This document shows, piece by piece, positions 1 through 9,348 of a stretch of 54,296 nt of DNA. The stretch's first letter is position 1. The number at the start of each line of letters is the position of its first letter. Position numbers and translations under genes: made by a program. Under the pieces are notes generated by a model. The model had not been told where the DNA came from and did no database searches. It saw nothing but the letters and a program-made list of their open reading frames with translations. This DNA comes from Lachnospiraceae bacterium (GTDB taxonomy: Bacteria > Bacillota > Clostridia > Lachnospirales > Lachnospiraceae), in the NCBI GenBank assembly GCA_016281385.1, contig JAEEIN010000137.1, positions 1-54,296 of the forward strand, in the 5' to 3' direction.

Positions 1-124
1 CCTTTCGGATCTTGTGGAAAAAGAAAGAGTTTCCAAGCGCGTATCCGCCAGAGAATACATGCACGAGCATGGTGATGACTTTGACAACGATCTCGACGAA
101 GACATCGACCATGATCTTCATTGA
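1..124 (+). CDS. C-terminal fragment of an unknown gene
   Basis: An open frame runs from base 2 to a TGA at 122-124 and is cut by the window edge. The 40 visible residues end in a very acidic, histidine-containing tail (HGDDFDNDLDEDIDHDLH). A good terminator follows 12 bases after the stop, which supports a real gene end. I do not recognise the family. An acidic tail of this type occurs on many unrelated cytoplasmic proteins, so no function is offered. Confidence 0.6.
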   Translation, partial: LSDLVEKERVSKRVSAREYMHEHGDDFDNDLDEDIDHDLH

Positions 125-135
125 TCATAATGTAT

Positions 136-165
136 TGCCGCACCTTCGGGTGCGGCATATTTTTT
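136..165 (+). terminator. Rho-independent terminator
   Basis: Nine-base-pair stem TGCCGCACC/GGTGCGGCA closed by a TTCG tetraloop and followed by a T-rich run. It ends the upstream partial gene and separates it from the histidine kinase at 228. Confidence 0.85.
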
Positions 166-227
166 GCCTTTTTTGCCTGTTCGTTAAGTGATTATGGTAA
201 AATGGAGAAGTCGGAGGAATATTTTGG

Positions 228-2360
228 ATGGAACAGATCAACGAACGTGAACTGGATCTTCAGCGCGAAAGGGCAAAAAGACAGGAAAGTACCCTTTATG
301 AGAGCATCAATGTCCTATGCGAGGAAGAGGATACAGGCAAGGCTATAAATACATTTCTTAAGATGTCAACGGAGTACTATGATGCTGCCCGTACCATGAT
401 CTATGAAAAAGAGGGTGAGAGTGTCATGATCTGCAAGACCTATGAATATTCCACCAGTCGTGTAACGGGAAGGGGAGGACCTCCCGACAGGTTTCCCATC
501 AGCGTGATGCAGGGTGTCGGAGAACATTTTCTGAAGACCAGCGACCCCCGGATCTTTCGCAGGGAAGATGAAAATTCTCCCTTCCCCTTTGAGAGATTCC
601 CGTATCTTGAAAATATCGCTTTTCTTCCGATGAAGGTAAACGGAAAGATCCTGGGAGTCGTTTCCATGATAAACAGCAGGGTAAGCCTTGACGATCCAAT
701 GATCTTTCGTACCGCCGGCGCATTCTGTCTTAATGCCATATTAAGAAGAAACCAGACCGATGAGGAGCATCTGGTGCTTAACGAGATAGCGGAGAGCTTC
801 CGCTTTGTTGCCTATGTGGATTTTGAAAGCGACCATATGAGAGTGTATCGCGTAAGCGACAGAAAAGGTTTTGCTGCATTAAACGTAAACACCTACTCGG
901 AATTTGTGGCGGCAGGCTTATCCGCCGGTATCGTTCCCGATGACAGGGCAAGGTTCAGGGTTATGACAAGTCCCGGCTATGTTCAGGAGCAGTTTACGAA
1001 GAAGACCACCCTCAGCATGAGCTTTGTTGTTGAAAACGGCGGGGCAAGATTTAATTATGAGCTTCAGTTCATCCGCGGTAACAAAGAGGGTACAAGAGCC
1101 GTCTTATCCCTTGCGGACAATACAGAGATCATCAGGCATGAAACGGATATCCAGAACCGCCTGAAGGAAGCAAAAGAGGTGGCGGAGGCTGCCAGCCATG
1201 CAAAGAGTGTTTTTCTTGCGAAGATGAGCCATGATATCAGAACGCCTATCAACGGGGTCATCGGTATGACGGACATAGCCCGCAAATACATAGATGACAA
1301 GGACAGGGTAATGGACTCCCTTGACAAGATCCATCTTGCCTCCCATCACCTTCTGGCCCTTTTAAACGATGTTCTGGACATGAGCCTTATCGAGAGCGGA
1401 AAAACAAAGATCACGAAAGGTCCCATGAATATCCGCAATTTTGCCGAAAACTGCTGCACCATCATGGAAAGCCAGATCCAGGAAAAGGGCATTACGTTTA
1501 TAAGGAAATATGATGACTTTTCAAGTGAAGAGGTTATGGGGGACGAGCTTCTTTTAAGACGCGCGATCATAAATATCCTGGGCAATGCGGTAAAATTCAC
1601 ACCCGTCGGCGGAGTGATAGTCTTTGCGGTTGAGGAGCTTGAAGCTTCCGACGATGAGATACGGTTTAAGTTTGTGGTAACCGATAACGGAAGAGGCATG
1701 AAGCCGGAATTTGTGGAGCACATCTGGGAGCCCTTTGTTCAGGAGGATACCTCCATCCACACATCATATAAGGGAAGCGGTCTGGGAATGACCATATGCA
1801 AGCAGCTCATCGATATGATGGGCGGTAATGTTTCCGTAAAAAGCGTAGAGAACGAAGGCACCACCTTCGCCATAGAAATATCACTGGAAGTAAACAAGAA
1901 CTTAAGGATCCTTGAACTTAAGGAATCCGAGGTTGATATAAAGGGAGCGCATATCCTTGTTGCGGAGGATAATCCCATAAATGTGGAGATAGTCAAGGAG
2001 ATCCTCACAAGCGAGGGCGCGATACCTGCCATAGCCGAGAACGGTGAGGCAGCCGTGGATCTGTTCTCAAAGGCAGAGCCGGGGCAGTTTAATCTGATCC
2101 TCATGGATATAATGATGCCCGTTCTTGACGGTCTTGAAGCCGCAAAAAGAATAAGAGAGCTTGACCGTGAGGATGCGAGATCGATTCCCATCATCGCCAT
2201 GACGGCCAATGCTTTTGATGAAGATATCAAAAAGTCCAGGGCAGCGGGAATGGATGCGCATTTATCAAAGCCCATCCAGGTTACGGTGATGCTTAAGACC
2301 ATATCATATTTTATCCGTGAAGGAAGAAAGAGTGAAAAGCAGTGGAATACGAGCTCATAA
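228..2360 (+). CDS. Hybrid histidine kinase with N-terminal GAF-like sensor
   Basis: A 710-aa soluble kinase with no membrane segment. Residues about 20-175 look like a GAF sensor and 180-300 like a PAS-type domain. A coiled linker leads to HisKA with the phospho-acceptor in KMSHDIRTPIN (H335). The HATPase has N-box GNAVKF, G1 DNGRGM and G2 GSGLGM. A C-terminal receiver (574-695) has AEDN, phospho-acceptor D627 in LMDIMMP and K681. ATG 228 has GGAGGAA at proper spacing; a TAAAAT at 198-203 could be its -10 box. It presumably senses a cytoplasmic ligand and passes phosphate through its receiver to an Hpt protein; the Hpt gene at 6552 is a nearby candidate. No output domain is present. The ligand is unknown. 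Confidence 0.93.
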   Translation: MEQINERELDLQRERAKRQESTLYESINVLCEEEDTGKAINTFLKMSTEYYDAARTMIYEKEGESVMICKTYEYSTSRVTGRGGPPDRFPISVMQGVGEHFLKTSDPRIFRREDENSPFPFERFPYLENIAFLPMKVNGKILGVVSMINSRVSLDDPMIFRTAGAFCLNAILRRNQTDEEHLVLNEIAESFRFVAYVDFESDHMRVYRVSDRKGFAALNVNTYSEFVAAGLSAGIVPDDRARFRVMTSPGYVQEQFTKKTTLSMSFVVENGGARFNYELQFIRGNKEGTRAVLSLADNTEIIRHETDIQNRLKEAKEVAEAASHAKSVFLAKMSHDIRTPINGVIGMTDIARKYIDDKDRVMDSLDKIHLASHHLLALLNDVLDMSLIESGKTKITKGPMNIRNFAENCCTIMESQIQEKGITFIRKYDDFSSEEVMGDELLLRRAIINILGNAVKFTPVGGVIVFAVEELEASDDEIRFKFVVTDNGRGMKPEFVEHIWEPFVQEDTSIHTSYKGSGLGMTICKQLIDMMGGNVSVKSVENEGTTFAIEISLEVNKNLRILELKESEVDIKGAHILVAEDNPINVEIVKEILTSEGAIPAIAENGEAAVDLFSKAEPGQFNLILMDIMMPVLDGLEAAKRIRELDREDARSIPIIAMTANAFDEDIKKSRAAGMDAHLSKPIQVTVMLKTISYFIREGRKSEKQWNTSS

Positions 2361-2896
2361 GGTCGGCCCGAAGGACTCTGTCCGTTGAGGTGAAACCCGA
2401 CGGAAGGATCGTTGTGAGAGCCCCCCTTACCCTTTCGAAAAGAAGGATAGACCGTTTTCTTCTTGAGAGGGAGGAGTGGATAGAGGATGCACAGAGAAAA
2501 TACGAAAAAAGAAACGAAGCACTGTTAAAGATAGATAAACTGTCCGAAAAAGAAATAAGAGACCTTAAAAACGAAGCCCGCAGGGAACTGACGGCTCTTT
2601 GCGAAGAGTATGCCGATATCATGGGCCTTGATTACAATCGGGTATCCATCAGGACTCAGAGGACCAGATGGGGAAGCTGCAGCAGGGACAGGAATCTTAA
2701 CTTCAACGCCCTTCTTATGCTGGCTCCCGAAGGCGCAAGGCGCTATGTGGTGGTGCACGAGCTTTGCCATTTATGGGAGATGAACCACTCAAAACGCTTC
2801 TGGGACAAGGTCTCAAAGTACTGCCCCGACTGGCGGTACGAAAGAAGATGGCTTAAAAAGAACGGGGATGCCCTTATTGCAAGGCTTCCCGACTGA
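2342..2896 (+). CDS. YgjP-like (DUF45) metallopeptidase
   Basis: A 184-aa protein with the zinc-protease signature HELCHLWEMNHSKRFWD (HExxH plus downstream H), typical of the YgjP/SprT-like DUF45 family. The family N-terminus (YELIRS...TLSVEVKPDGRI) and the TRWGSCS motif are also present, and length is normal. The start is GTG at 2342, overlapping the kinase gene by 19 bases, so the two are probably co-transcribed. The physiological substrate of this family is poorly known; a link to the kinase is only positional. Confidence 0.88.
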   Translation: MEYELIRSARRTLSVEVKPDGRIVVRAPLTLSKRRIDRFLLEREEWIEDAQRKYEKRNEALLKIDKLSEKEIRDLKNEARRELTALCEEYADIMGLDYNRVSIRTQRTRWGSCSRDRNLNFNALLMLAPEGARRYVVVHELCHLWEMNHSKRFWDKVSKYCPDWRYERRWLKKNGDALIARLPD

Positions 2897-2905
2897 GGAA
2901 AGAAT

Positions 2906-3766
2906 ATGAGCGACAGAGCAAAACTGAACGTATACAGAGTCCTTCTGGTGACGGCTCTGGTCCTTCTTGTTTACACGAGCAGGGACCGCATCGGAAGGTT
3001 TCTTGCGGGGATCCCCGATGAGGAGCTTTCCTCCGGCATTGAAACCGGAGAGAGCAGCTACAGCGCAAACGGCGAAAGCGCATCAACAAACGGCGGAGTG
3101 GACGGTTTTCTTTCAGCCAGCTACAGGGATGAGCGAAAGCCCAATTATCTCATCGTCAATTCCTTTAACAACGATCCCGTATCCATCGAGTTTACCTGGA
3201 CATCCTACGAGCAGCTTTATTTTGCCACCATCTGCTACTCCATAGATTCGGGACTTTACAACTACTATAAGGGCCTTTCCAGGTATTACGGAGACAACGA
3301 ATACATCAATTACATAAAGGATCCGTTAAACGACCAGTATCTTGATATGCTTGTGGAGAACATCAACGAGATCGCACAGAAGCGCGGTTATTCCGAGGGC
3401 GAGAAGGTCAGGGAGACCATAAACTTTGTGCAGAGCTTTACCTATGCGGACGACAGCGATACTTCAACGGGGGTCGAGTGGCCCAGATACCCGGTGGAAA
3501 CTTTGTATGAGCGGGGAGGGGACTGTGAGGACACCAGTATTCTTCTTGCGGGCCTGCTTTCAAAGATGGGATACGGAACGGCACTCATCAAATATGCGGA
3601 TCACATGGCCGTGGGCATAAAGTCCGACGAAACCGCTTCCGGGGCTTTCTATTCCCTCGACGGCATTGACTATTACTACATAGAAACTACCAACAAGGGC
3701 TGGGACATCGGAGAACTGCCCGAGGAGTACAAGGATAAAAACGCTACGGTCATAGTCATAAACTGA
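2906..3766 (+). CDS. Membrane-anchored transglutaminase-like protein
   Basis: A 286-aa protein with one N-terminal membrane segment (about 10-24), a Ser/Gly/Asn-rich linker, and a transglutaminase-like fold. The probable catalytic Cys is C207 in ERGGDCEDTS, with H233 in YADHMAVGI and an acidic residue in the following YYYIETTN strand. The family includes cysteine proteases and transamidases. Nine bases separate it from the metallopeptidase gene, and AGGAAAG precedes the ATG. It is likely exposed outside the membrane. Protease versus transamidase activity cannot be read from the sequence. Confidence 0.75.
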   Translation: MSDRAKLNVYRVLLVTALVLLVYTSRDRIGRFLAGIPDEELSSGIETGESSYSANGESASTNGGVDGFLSASYRDERKPNYLIVNSFNNDPVSIEFTWTSYEQLYFATICYSIDSGLYNYYKGLSRYYGDNEYINYIKDPLNDQYLDMLVENINEIAQKRGYSEGEKVRETINFVQSFTYADDSDTSTGVEWPRYPVETLYERGGDCEDTSILLAGLLSKMGYGTALIKYADHMAVGIKSDETASGAFYSLDGIDYYYIETTNKGWDIGELPEEYKDKNATVIVIN

Positions 3767-3793
3767 TCTGTGACAAGGGGAGATTTTGTGGGG

Positions 3794-5344
3794 ATGGACA
3801 ACAGAGAAGAACTTATTGCGTATATTGAGGAACTGGAAAAAGAAAACAAAAAGCTTCGGAGAAGGACCGTAAGGCTTGAACGTGACGTGATCATGTTATC
3901 AAGCCTTAATGACTGTGCCCTCTATTTAAGGGACTATAACGAGGAGGAGCGAAGCAGGAGCATCATAGAGCTTGCGGAAGCCAAGGAAAAGGCAGAGCAT
4001 GCAAATAAGGCAAAGAGTAATTTCCTGCGGAGCATGTCCCATGAGATAAGGACACCCATGAATGCCATCATGGGAATGGATGAGATGATCCTTAAGGAAA
4101 GCCGTGAAGAGGAAACTCTTAAGTATGCATCCGACATAAAGACCGCGGGGGAGACCCTTCTTTCCATAATCAACGGCATTCTCGACCTTTCCAAGATCGA
4201 ATCGGGAAAGATGGAGATCACCGATTCCGAATATGAACTTAAGGACGTAGTCAATCATGTACTTAACATGACACGCAGCAAAGCCTTTGAAAAGGGACTT
4301 AAGTACAACGTGGAGGTGGATGACGATACACCTGCAATGTTTTACGGCGATGAGTTAAGGCTTCGTCAGATAATGATAAATCTCATAAACAATGCCATCA
4401 AATATACCGAATACGGCAGCGTTGAGGTATTGATCTCCTACGATCCCCAAGGGGGATTTTTAAAGATCGAAGTTAAGGATACCGGGATCGGAATCAGGAA
4501 AGAGGATGCGGAAAGGCTCTTTAAATCTTTTTCCCGACTTAAGGATTCCGTTGAAAGACAGATCGAAGGAACCGGTCTCGGACTCAATATCACAAAGGAA
4601 CTGGCAATGCTCATGGGCGGGGATGTGACCTTTGAGAGTGAATACGGCAAGGGCAGCATCTTCAGGGCATATGTAAAGCATAAGGCCCTGGGGGATCTTA
4701 AGTACAAAGCGGCAAGGGATCTTGTCCCGGAGCCCGGCCCCGGGGACACGGAGATCCTTTTCTCGGCCCCTGCGGTCAGAGTTCTTGTTGTGGATGATAA
4801 TGACATGAACCTTGATGTGATAGGAGCGCTTTTAAAGCCCACGGGCATAAGGGTAAAGGAAGCGGCTTCCGGAATGGAATGCATCGAAAGGCTTAAAAAA
4901 TCCGGCTTTGACCTGGTGCTTCTTGACCAGATGATGCCGGGACTTAACGGCGACGAGACCTTAAGGATGATCAGGGAGGAGCATATCGCCGACGATACCC
5001 CCATAATCGCACTGACTGCGGATGCGGTCATCGGAGCGAGAGAGGAGTATTTGAAGCTTGGCTTTGCGGATTATCTCTCAAAGCCCGTTGCTTACAAAGA
5101 TCTAGAAACCATACTGATGAAGCACCTTCCGAGCGAACTGTATACACTGACCGAGGTTAAAAAGAAAGAGGAAACAAAGCCGAAGGTCCTTGTTGTTGCG
5201 CCTACCACCGAGGAACTTGACGCGATCCGACACATAATGGGGACAAATGCCGACGGAGTTTTTGTCAAGGATGAAGAAAAGGCGGAAAAATATCTGTCAA
5301 AGCACAGTGTTGACTATATTGTGAGAAGGGGGGACGGGAAATGA
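3794..5344 (+). CDS. Soluble hybrid histidine kinase with a truncated second receiver
   Basis: Starts at ATG 3794 (MDNREELIAYIEELEKE). In-frame GTG codons at 3770 and 3788 are alternatives, and AAGGGGAG at 3775-3782 fits 3788 or 3794. About 516 aa with an N-terminal coiled coil and no sensor domain, then HisKA (SMSHEIRTPMN, H83), HATPase (NNAIKYT, DTGIGI, GTGLGL) and receiver 1 (VDDND, phospho-acceptor D378 in LLDQMMPG, KPV). Residues about 462-510 begin a second receiver-like fold (KPKVLVVAPTTEELDAI) that ends at VDYIV, exactly where the phospho-acceptor Asp should follow. With no sensor of its own, it may take its signal from the FIST protein encoded next (ATGA overlap). Confidence 0.9.
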   Translation: MDNREELIAYIEELEKENKKLRRRTVRLERDVIMLSSLNDCALYLRDYNEEERSRSIIELAEAKEKAEHANKAKSNFLRSMSHEIRTPMNAIMGMDEMILKESREEETLKYASDIKTAGETLLSIINGILDLSKIESGKMEITDSEYELKDVVNHVLNMTRSKAFEKGLKYNVEVDDDTPAMFYGDELRLRQIMINLINNAIKYTEYGSVEVLISYDPQGGFLKIEVKDTGIGIRKEDAERLFKSFSRLKDSVERQIEGTGLGLNITKELAMLMGGDVTFESEYGKGSIFRAYVKHKALGDLKYKAARDLVPEPGPGDTEILFSAPAVRVLVVDDNDMNLDVIGALLKPTGIRVKEAASGMECIERLKKSGFDLVLLDQMMPGLNGDETLRMIREEHIADDTPIIALTADAVIGAREEYLKLGFADYLSKPVAYKDLETILMKHLPSELYTLTEVKKKEETKPKVLVVAPTTEELDAIRHIMGTNADGVFVKDEEKAEKYLSKHSVDYIVRRGDGK

Positions 5345-6525
5345 TATCCTTTCAGTCTTTTTCAAAGGAGATCGACGAACTTGACCTTGTGGTCAGACAG
5401 TTCGAAGACGAGATAAAGGCACGGACCCTCCTTAAGAACACCTGCGGCATCGTATATGCCAGTCATGAAGCTGACATAGCGGAGCTTACAGGCAGGCTTT
5501 CAAAGACCTTTGATTTTCCCTTTATAGGATGTACGGGTCTGGGAATACTTAATTCCGAAGGATATGCGGACGAGCAGATATCCCTTCTTGTTCTGACTGC
5601 ATCCGATTGCGAATTCAGCGTTGCGTTAAGTGACAGCCTTTCGGAAGCGGATACGGAGGAAGAACTGAGAAAGGCCTATGACGAGGCACGAAGCAGGCTG
5701 CCCGAGAAGGAAAAGGTCATAATCTCATATATGCCGTGGAATTTCGACATTTCCTACGACAAAGTGGTGGCAACCCTTGACAAACTGTCGGAAGGAGTCC
5801 CGGTATTCGGCGGCGTGTCATCGGATACCTGGAGCTTTACGGAGACCGTTGTTTTTACTAACGGGCAGATATCCAGGGACGGAGCGGTAATGCTGCTCAT
5901 ATCCGGAAACATCGATCCGATCCTCAGGATGGAGCAGTCGGTGGTACCGGTACCGAGAACAACGGGAAAGGTAACAAAGGCTTCCGACAGGATCGTTTAC
6001 GAAATAGAGGGTATGACCGCAGAGAATTACCTAGCGAACAAGGGTATACTTCCCGCCAAGACTTCCGTTATGGACGGCTTTATGGTAGCACCCTTCATCG
6101 TATCGAGGGAGGAAGACGGGGAGAAGATCTCAGCTCTCAGAAACCTCGATCACGTGAACCAGGAGAACGGTTCCTGCGGCTTTGTGGGAAATATCGATGA
6201 GGGAAGCGAGATAACCCTTTCCTACATAAGCAAGGATGAGATGAGCAAGTCCGTAAATACGTTTCTGGATAAACTTATTTCGGATATGAAAAAAGAAGGT
6301 ACGGGGAAGTATTCGACGATACTCTGTTCTTCCTGTGCCAGCAGATACTGCCTTATCGTGGCGGACAAGAGTACCGAGGCCAGGGGATATGTTGGGAAAC
6401 TCCCCGAAAATGTGAATTTTCAGGGTGTGTACCTCTTCGGTGAATTCTGCCCCGGCAAAGGGGGAAAGAGCGGCAGATATTATAACCGGTTTAACAATGA
6501 GACCTTTGCAATTTTGGCATTTTAA
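5341..6525 (+). CDS. FIST-domain sensory protein
   Basis: A 394-aa protein with FIST_N features (early GCTGLGI, then VPVFGGVSSD) and FIST_C features (VYLFGEFCPG and NNETFAIL near the end). FIST proteins are proposed small-ligand, possibly amino-acid, sensors associated with kinases and chemotaxis-type modules. The start overlaps the upstream kinase stop (ATGA), indicating translational coupling. No signal peptide or membrane segment is seen, so it acts in the cytoplasm. The pairing with a kinase lacking a sensor suggests it is that kinase's input partner; this is inference. Confidence 0.85.
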   Translation: MISFQSFSKEIDELDLVVRQFEDEIKARTLLKNTCGIVYASHEADIAELTGRLSKTFDFPFIGCTGLGILNSEGYADEQISLLVLTASDCEFSVALSDSLSEADTEEELRKAYDEARSRLPEKEKVIISYMPWNFDISYDKVVATLDKLSEGVPVFGGVSSDTWSFTETVVFTNGQISRDGAVMLLISGNIDPILRMEQSVVPVPRTTGKVTKASDRIVYEIEGMTAENYLANKGILPAKTSVMDGFMVAPFIVSREEDGEKISALRNLDHVNQENGSCGFVGNIDEGSEITLSYISKDEMSKSVNTFLDKLISDMKKEGTGKYSTILCSSCASRYCLIVADKSTEARGYVGKLPENVNFQGVYLFGEFCPGKGGKSGRYYNRFNNETFAILAF

Positions 6526-6551
6526 GGTAAGATATTCATAAGGAGATCCGA

Positions 6552-7163
6552 ATGAACAAAGAGTTTTTAGATCTTAGGGAAGCCGGCTTTGATATTGAAG
6601 CCGGGATCCGATATACCGGCAGCCGGGACAACTATTATTATATGCTGAAAAGGTATTATGATAATGCGGGTCCTGCTTCGGATGCGATCTCCGACTGTCT
6701 CGTGAGGGGAGATCTTTCTTCTTACATGCGCGCGGTTCACTCCATAAAGAGTAATTCCCGAATGATAGGTGCAAATGACCTTTCCAAAATGGCCGAGGAG
6801 CTTGAGTATATGGCCAAGGCTGAGGATAAGGCGGGGGTACTTGAGAAGACTCCTGCACTTCTTGGGAAACTTACTGAAGTGTGCGGGTACTTAAAGCCCT
6901 ACGGAGAACCGGAAGCCGTAAAGGAGAAAAACGATCTTGCCGCAAAGGATGCATTACGCATAGGCCGCGAGATACTGAAGGCTTTGGAGGAACTTGACGA
7001 TAAGAAAGCCACGGAACTTACAAAGCAGCTGATGGAATATCCCTTCGGCCGGAGGCAGAAAAATCTTTTAAAGAGCGCCCTTGACGATATCGCCGATTAC
7101 AGCTATGACGATGCGGCGGAGCAGGTGCTCGAAGCGATCAGAGAGGTGGATGAACAAGTATGA
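6552..7163 (+). CDS. Stand-alone Hpt phosphotransfer protein
   Basis: A 203-aa protein. Residues about 20-110 form an Hpt four-helix domain with acceptor H63 in AVHSIKSNSRMIGA. The helical C-terminal part (about 130-203) is not recognised. AAGGAG precedes the ATG. It lies 26 bases after the FIST gene and overlaps the next gene by ATGA. It probably takes phosphate from the receiver of the neighbouring hybrid kinase(s) and passes it to an unlinked response regulator. Confidence 0.85.
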   Translation: MNKEFLDLREAGFDIEAGIRYTGSRDNYYYMLKRYYDNAGPASDAISDCLVRGDLSSYMRAVHSIKSNSRMIGANDLSKMAEELEYMAKAEDKAGVLEKTPALLGKLTEVCGYLKPYGEPEAVKEKNDLAAKDALRIGREILKALEELDDKKATELTKQLMEYPFGRRQKNLLKSALDDIADYSYDDAAEQVLEAIREVDEQV

Positions 7164-8530
7164 ATTATGACGTTATTATCGTAGGGGCAGGACCCGGAGG
7201 GATCTATTCCGCATATGAGCTTACAAAGAAGCGCCCTGACCTTAAGATCGGGGTTTTTGATGCGGGATTTCCCCTTGAAAAAAGAAAATGTCCCATAGAC
7301 GGAGACAAGGTTAAGTCCTGCATAAAGTGTAAGACCTGTGCCATCATGTCCGGTTTCGGCGGAGCAGGTGCTTTTTCCGACGGTAAATACAATATCACAA
7401 ACGATTTCGGCGGAACCTTATACGAGTACATCGGCAAGGAGAAGGCTCTTGAACTCATGAGATATGTTGACGACATCAACGTATCCCACGGCGGAGAGGG
7501 CACAAGGATGTATTCCACCGCAGGAAGCGAGATCAAGAAGATCTGCATGCAGAACCGCCTTACCCTTCTTGATGCTTCCGTTCGTCACCTGGGAACCGAC
7601 ATCAACTACATAGTTCTTGAGAATCTTTACGAGGAACTCAGCAAGACCGTTGATTTCCATTTTATGACTCCCGTTTCAAAGATCGCAAAGACCGATGCGG
7701 GCTACAGTATCGAGTATGAAGGCGGCAGCGCGGAGTGTAAGAACCTTATCGTTTCCGCAGGAAGAAGCGGAAGCAAATGGATGGAGCAGGTCTGCAAGGA
7801 CATGGGCATCCCCACCAAGTCAAACCGTGTGGATATCGGTGTCAGGGTTGAGCTTCCCGCAGTCATCTTCTCACACCTTACGGACAAGCTTTACGAGAGC
7901 AAGATCGTATACCGTACCTCGAAGTTCGAGGATAATGTAAGAACCTTCTGTATGAACCCCAACGGTATCGTTGTTAATGAGAATACAAACGGTATCGTTA
8001 CCGTTAACGGACACAGCTTCGAAGATCCCGACAAGAAGACGGAGAACACAAACTTCGCACTCCTTGTGGCAAAGCATTTCTCGGAGCCCTTCAAGGACAG
8101 TAACGGCTACGGCGAAAGTATCGCTAGGCTTTCAAATATGCTCGGAGGCGGCGTTATCGTTCAGCGTTTCGGCGACCTTGAAAGGGGAAGAAGAAGTAAC
8201 CAGAAGAGAATGGACGAGAATACCGTTCGTCCCACTCTTAAGGCTACGCCCGGCGACTTAAGCCTTGTTCTTCCCAAGCGTATCCTTGACGGTATCGTTG
8301 AGATGATCCACGCACTTGACAAGATCGCTCCCGGTACCGCAAACGACGATACACTTCTTTACGGTGTTGAGGTTAAGTTCTACAACATGGAGGTTGCTCT
8401 CGATGAGAATCTTGAGACCAACTACAAGGGTCTTTACTTCATCGGCGACGGCAGCGGCGTTACCCACTCCCTTTCCCACGCATCCGCAAGCGGGGTATAT
8501 GTGGCAAGAAGGATATCCGAAACTTTATGA
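7160..8530 (+). CDS. FAD-dependent dehydrogenase, COG2509-like
   Basis: A 456-aa flavoprotein starting with the dinucleotide-binding motif DVIIVGAGPGGIYSAYEL. A Cys-rich stretch (CPIDGDKVKSCIKCKTC) comes before a Gly-rich GFGGAGAFSDGK. The C-terminal FAD-contact region is GLYFIGDGSG. This arrangement matches the uncharacterised FAD-dependent dehydrogenase group COG2509, whose reaction is unknown. The cysteines could hold a metal or take part in redox chemistry. The gene overlaps the Hpt stop by ATGA, but a functional link is not evident. Confidence 0.85.
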   Translation: MNYDVIIVGAGPGGIYSAYELTKKRPDLKIGVFDAGFPLEKRKCPIDGDKVKSCIKCKTCAIMSGFGGAGAFSDGKYNITNDFGGTLYEYIGKEKALELMRYVDDINVSHGGEGTRMYSTAGSEIKKICMQNRLTLLDASVRHLGTDINYIVLENLYEELSKTVDFHFMTPVSKIAKTDAGYSIEYEGGSAECKNLIVSAGRSGSKWMEQVCKDMGIPTKSNRVDIGVRVELPAVIFSHLTDKLYESKIVYRTSKFEDNVRTFCMNPNGIVVNENTNGIVTVNGHSFEDPDKKTENTNFALLVAKHFSEPFKDSNGYGESIARLSNMLGGGVIVQRFGDLERGRRSNQKRMDENTVRPTLKATPGDLSLVLPKRILDGIVEMIHALDKIAPGTANDDTLLYGVEVKFYNMEVALDENLETNYKGLYFIGDGSGVTHSLSHASASGVYVARRISETL

Positions 8531-8548
8531 TACAAAGGAAATGAAATG

Positions 8549-8577
8549 CCGGCCCCTTAACCGGGCCGGTATTCTTT
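8549..8577 (+). terminator. Probable weak terminator
   Basis: Seven GC-rich base pairs (CCGGCCC/GGGCCGG), a 7-base loop, then ATTCTTT. The T-tract is interrupted, so it may only attenuate transcription before the next gene, which starts immediately after it. Confidence 0.5.
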
Positions 8578-9348
8578 ATGGGTGTATATATGGCTTTATT
8601 ATTTATCATCATCGGCATTCTCGGACTTATCTGGTGTCTGATCCCCAGGATCGTCTACGGAGTGCTCAATATCGGAAACATAACCGGGATCATCGTTTTT
8701 CTGGCATTCCTTGCCATCGGTATCTTTTATAAGCGCTTTAAAGCCTTTATAAAAAGAACACGGGATAGGAAGGCGGGAAGGATCTTTCTTGGGGCAGCAG
8801 AGCTTCTTGTTGCCGTGATCGCTGTTTTTACGATCATAGAGACTATATGCATGTTCGGAGCTTCGAGGAAAGGCCCGGACGGGACGGAAACAGTGGTGGT
8901 TCTTGGAAGTTATGTCAACCGCGCCGGCCCCAGCATAATGACTGCAACAAGGCTTAATGCAGCATATGACTACCTTACGGCTCACCCCGATGCAGTCTGC
9001 ATAGTCACCGGCGGACAGGGGGATAACGAACCCTGGCCCGAAGCGGACGCAATGTGCGATTACCTTGTGGAGAGGGGAATTTCGGCAGATCGCATCTACA
9101 AGGAGCGGGAGTCGAAGAATACCAGGGAGAACCTGAAATTTGCCGAAAATATAATAGAGGAGCATTCCTTAAACAAAAAGATAGTCATCGTATCCAACGA
9201 ATTTCATCTTTACCGTGCGGGAAGGATAGCGGACAGGCTTGATATCGACCATACATACATTTCCGCTCATTCACCCTGGGGAATGTTCTCATCATTTTAT
9301 ATAAGGGAGCTGTACGCTATTCTGGCGGACTGGTTTGTTTATTCATGA
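8578..9348 (+). CDS. Membrane protein with DUF218 (YdcF/SanA/ElyC-like) domain
   Basis: About 256 aa with three predicted N-terminal membrane segments (about 5-22, 35-53, 75-95) and a DUF218 domain (ETVVVLGSYV, IVTGGQGDNEPWPEA, ESKNTRENLKFA). Members of this family affect envelope integrity or polyprenyl-linked carbohydrate metabolism, but the reaction is unsettled. No clear ribosome site precedes ATG 8578. The in-frame ATG at 8590, behind GGGTG, is a plausible alternative. It overlaps the following hydrolase gene by ATGA. Confidence 0.8.
   Translation: MGVYMALLFIIIGILGLIWCLIPRIVYGVLNIGNITGIIVFLAFLAIGIFYKRFKAFIKRTRDRKAGRIFLGAAELLVAVIAVFTIIETICMFGASRKGPDGTETVVVLGSYVNRAGPSIMTATRLNAAYDYLTAHPDAVCIVTGGQGDNEPWPEADAMCDYLVERGISADRIYKERESKNTRENLKFAENIIEEHSLNKKIVIVSNEFHLYRAGRIADRLDIDHTYISAHSPWGMFSSFYIRELYAILADWFVYS

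Noticed and set aside
121-348. 75-aa plus-strand ORF
   Set aside because: Runs through the terminator and into the kinase gene in another frame.
1739-2302. 187-aa minus-strand ORF
   Set aside because: Antisense to the receiver domain of the first kinase; no ribosome site or motif.
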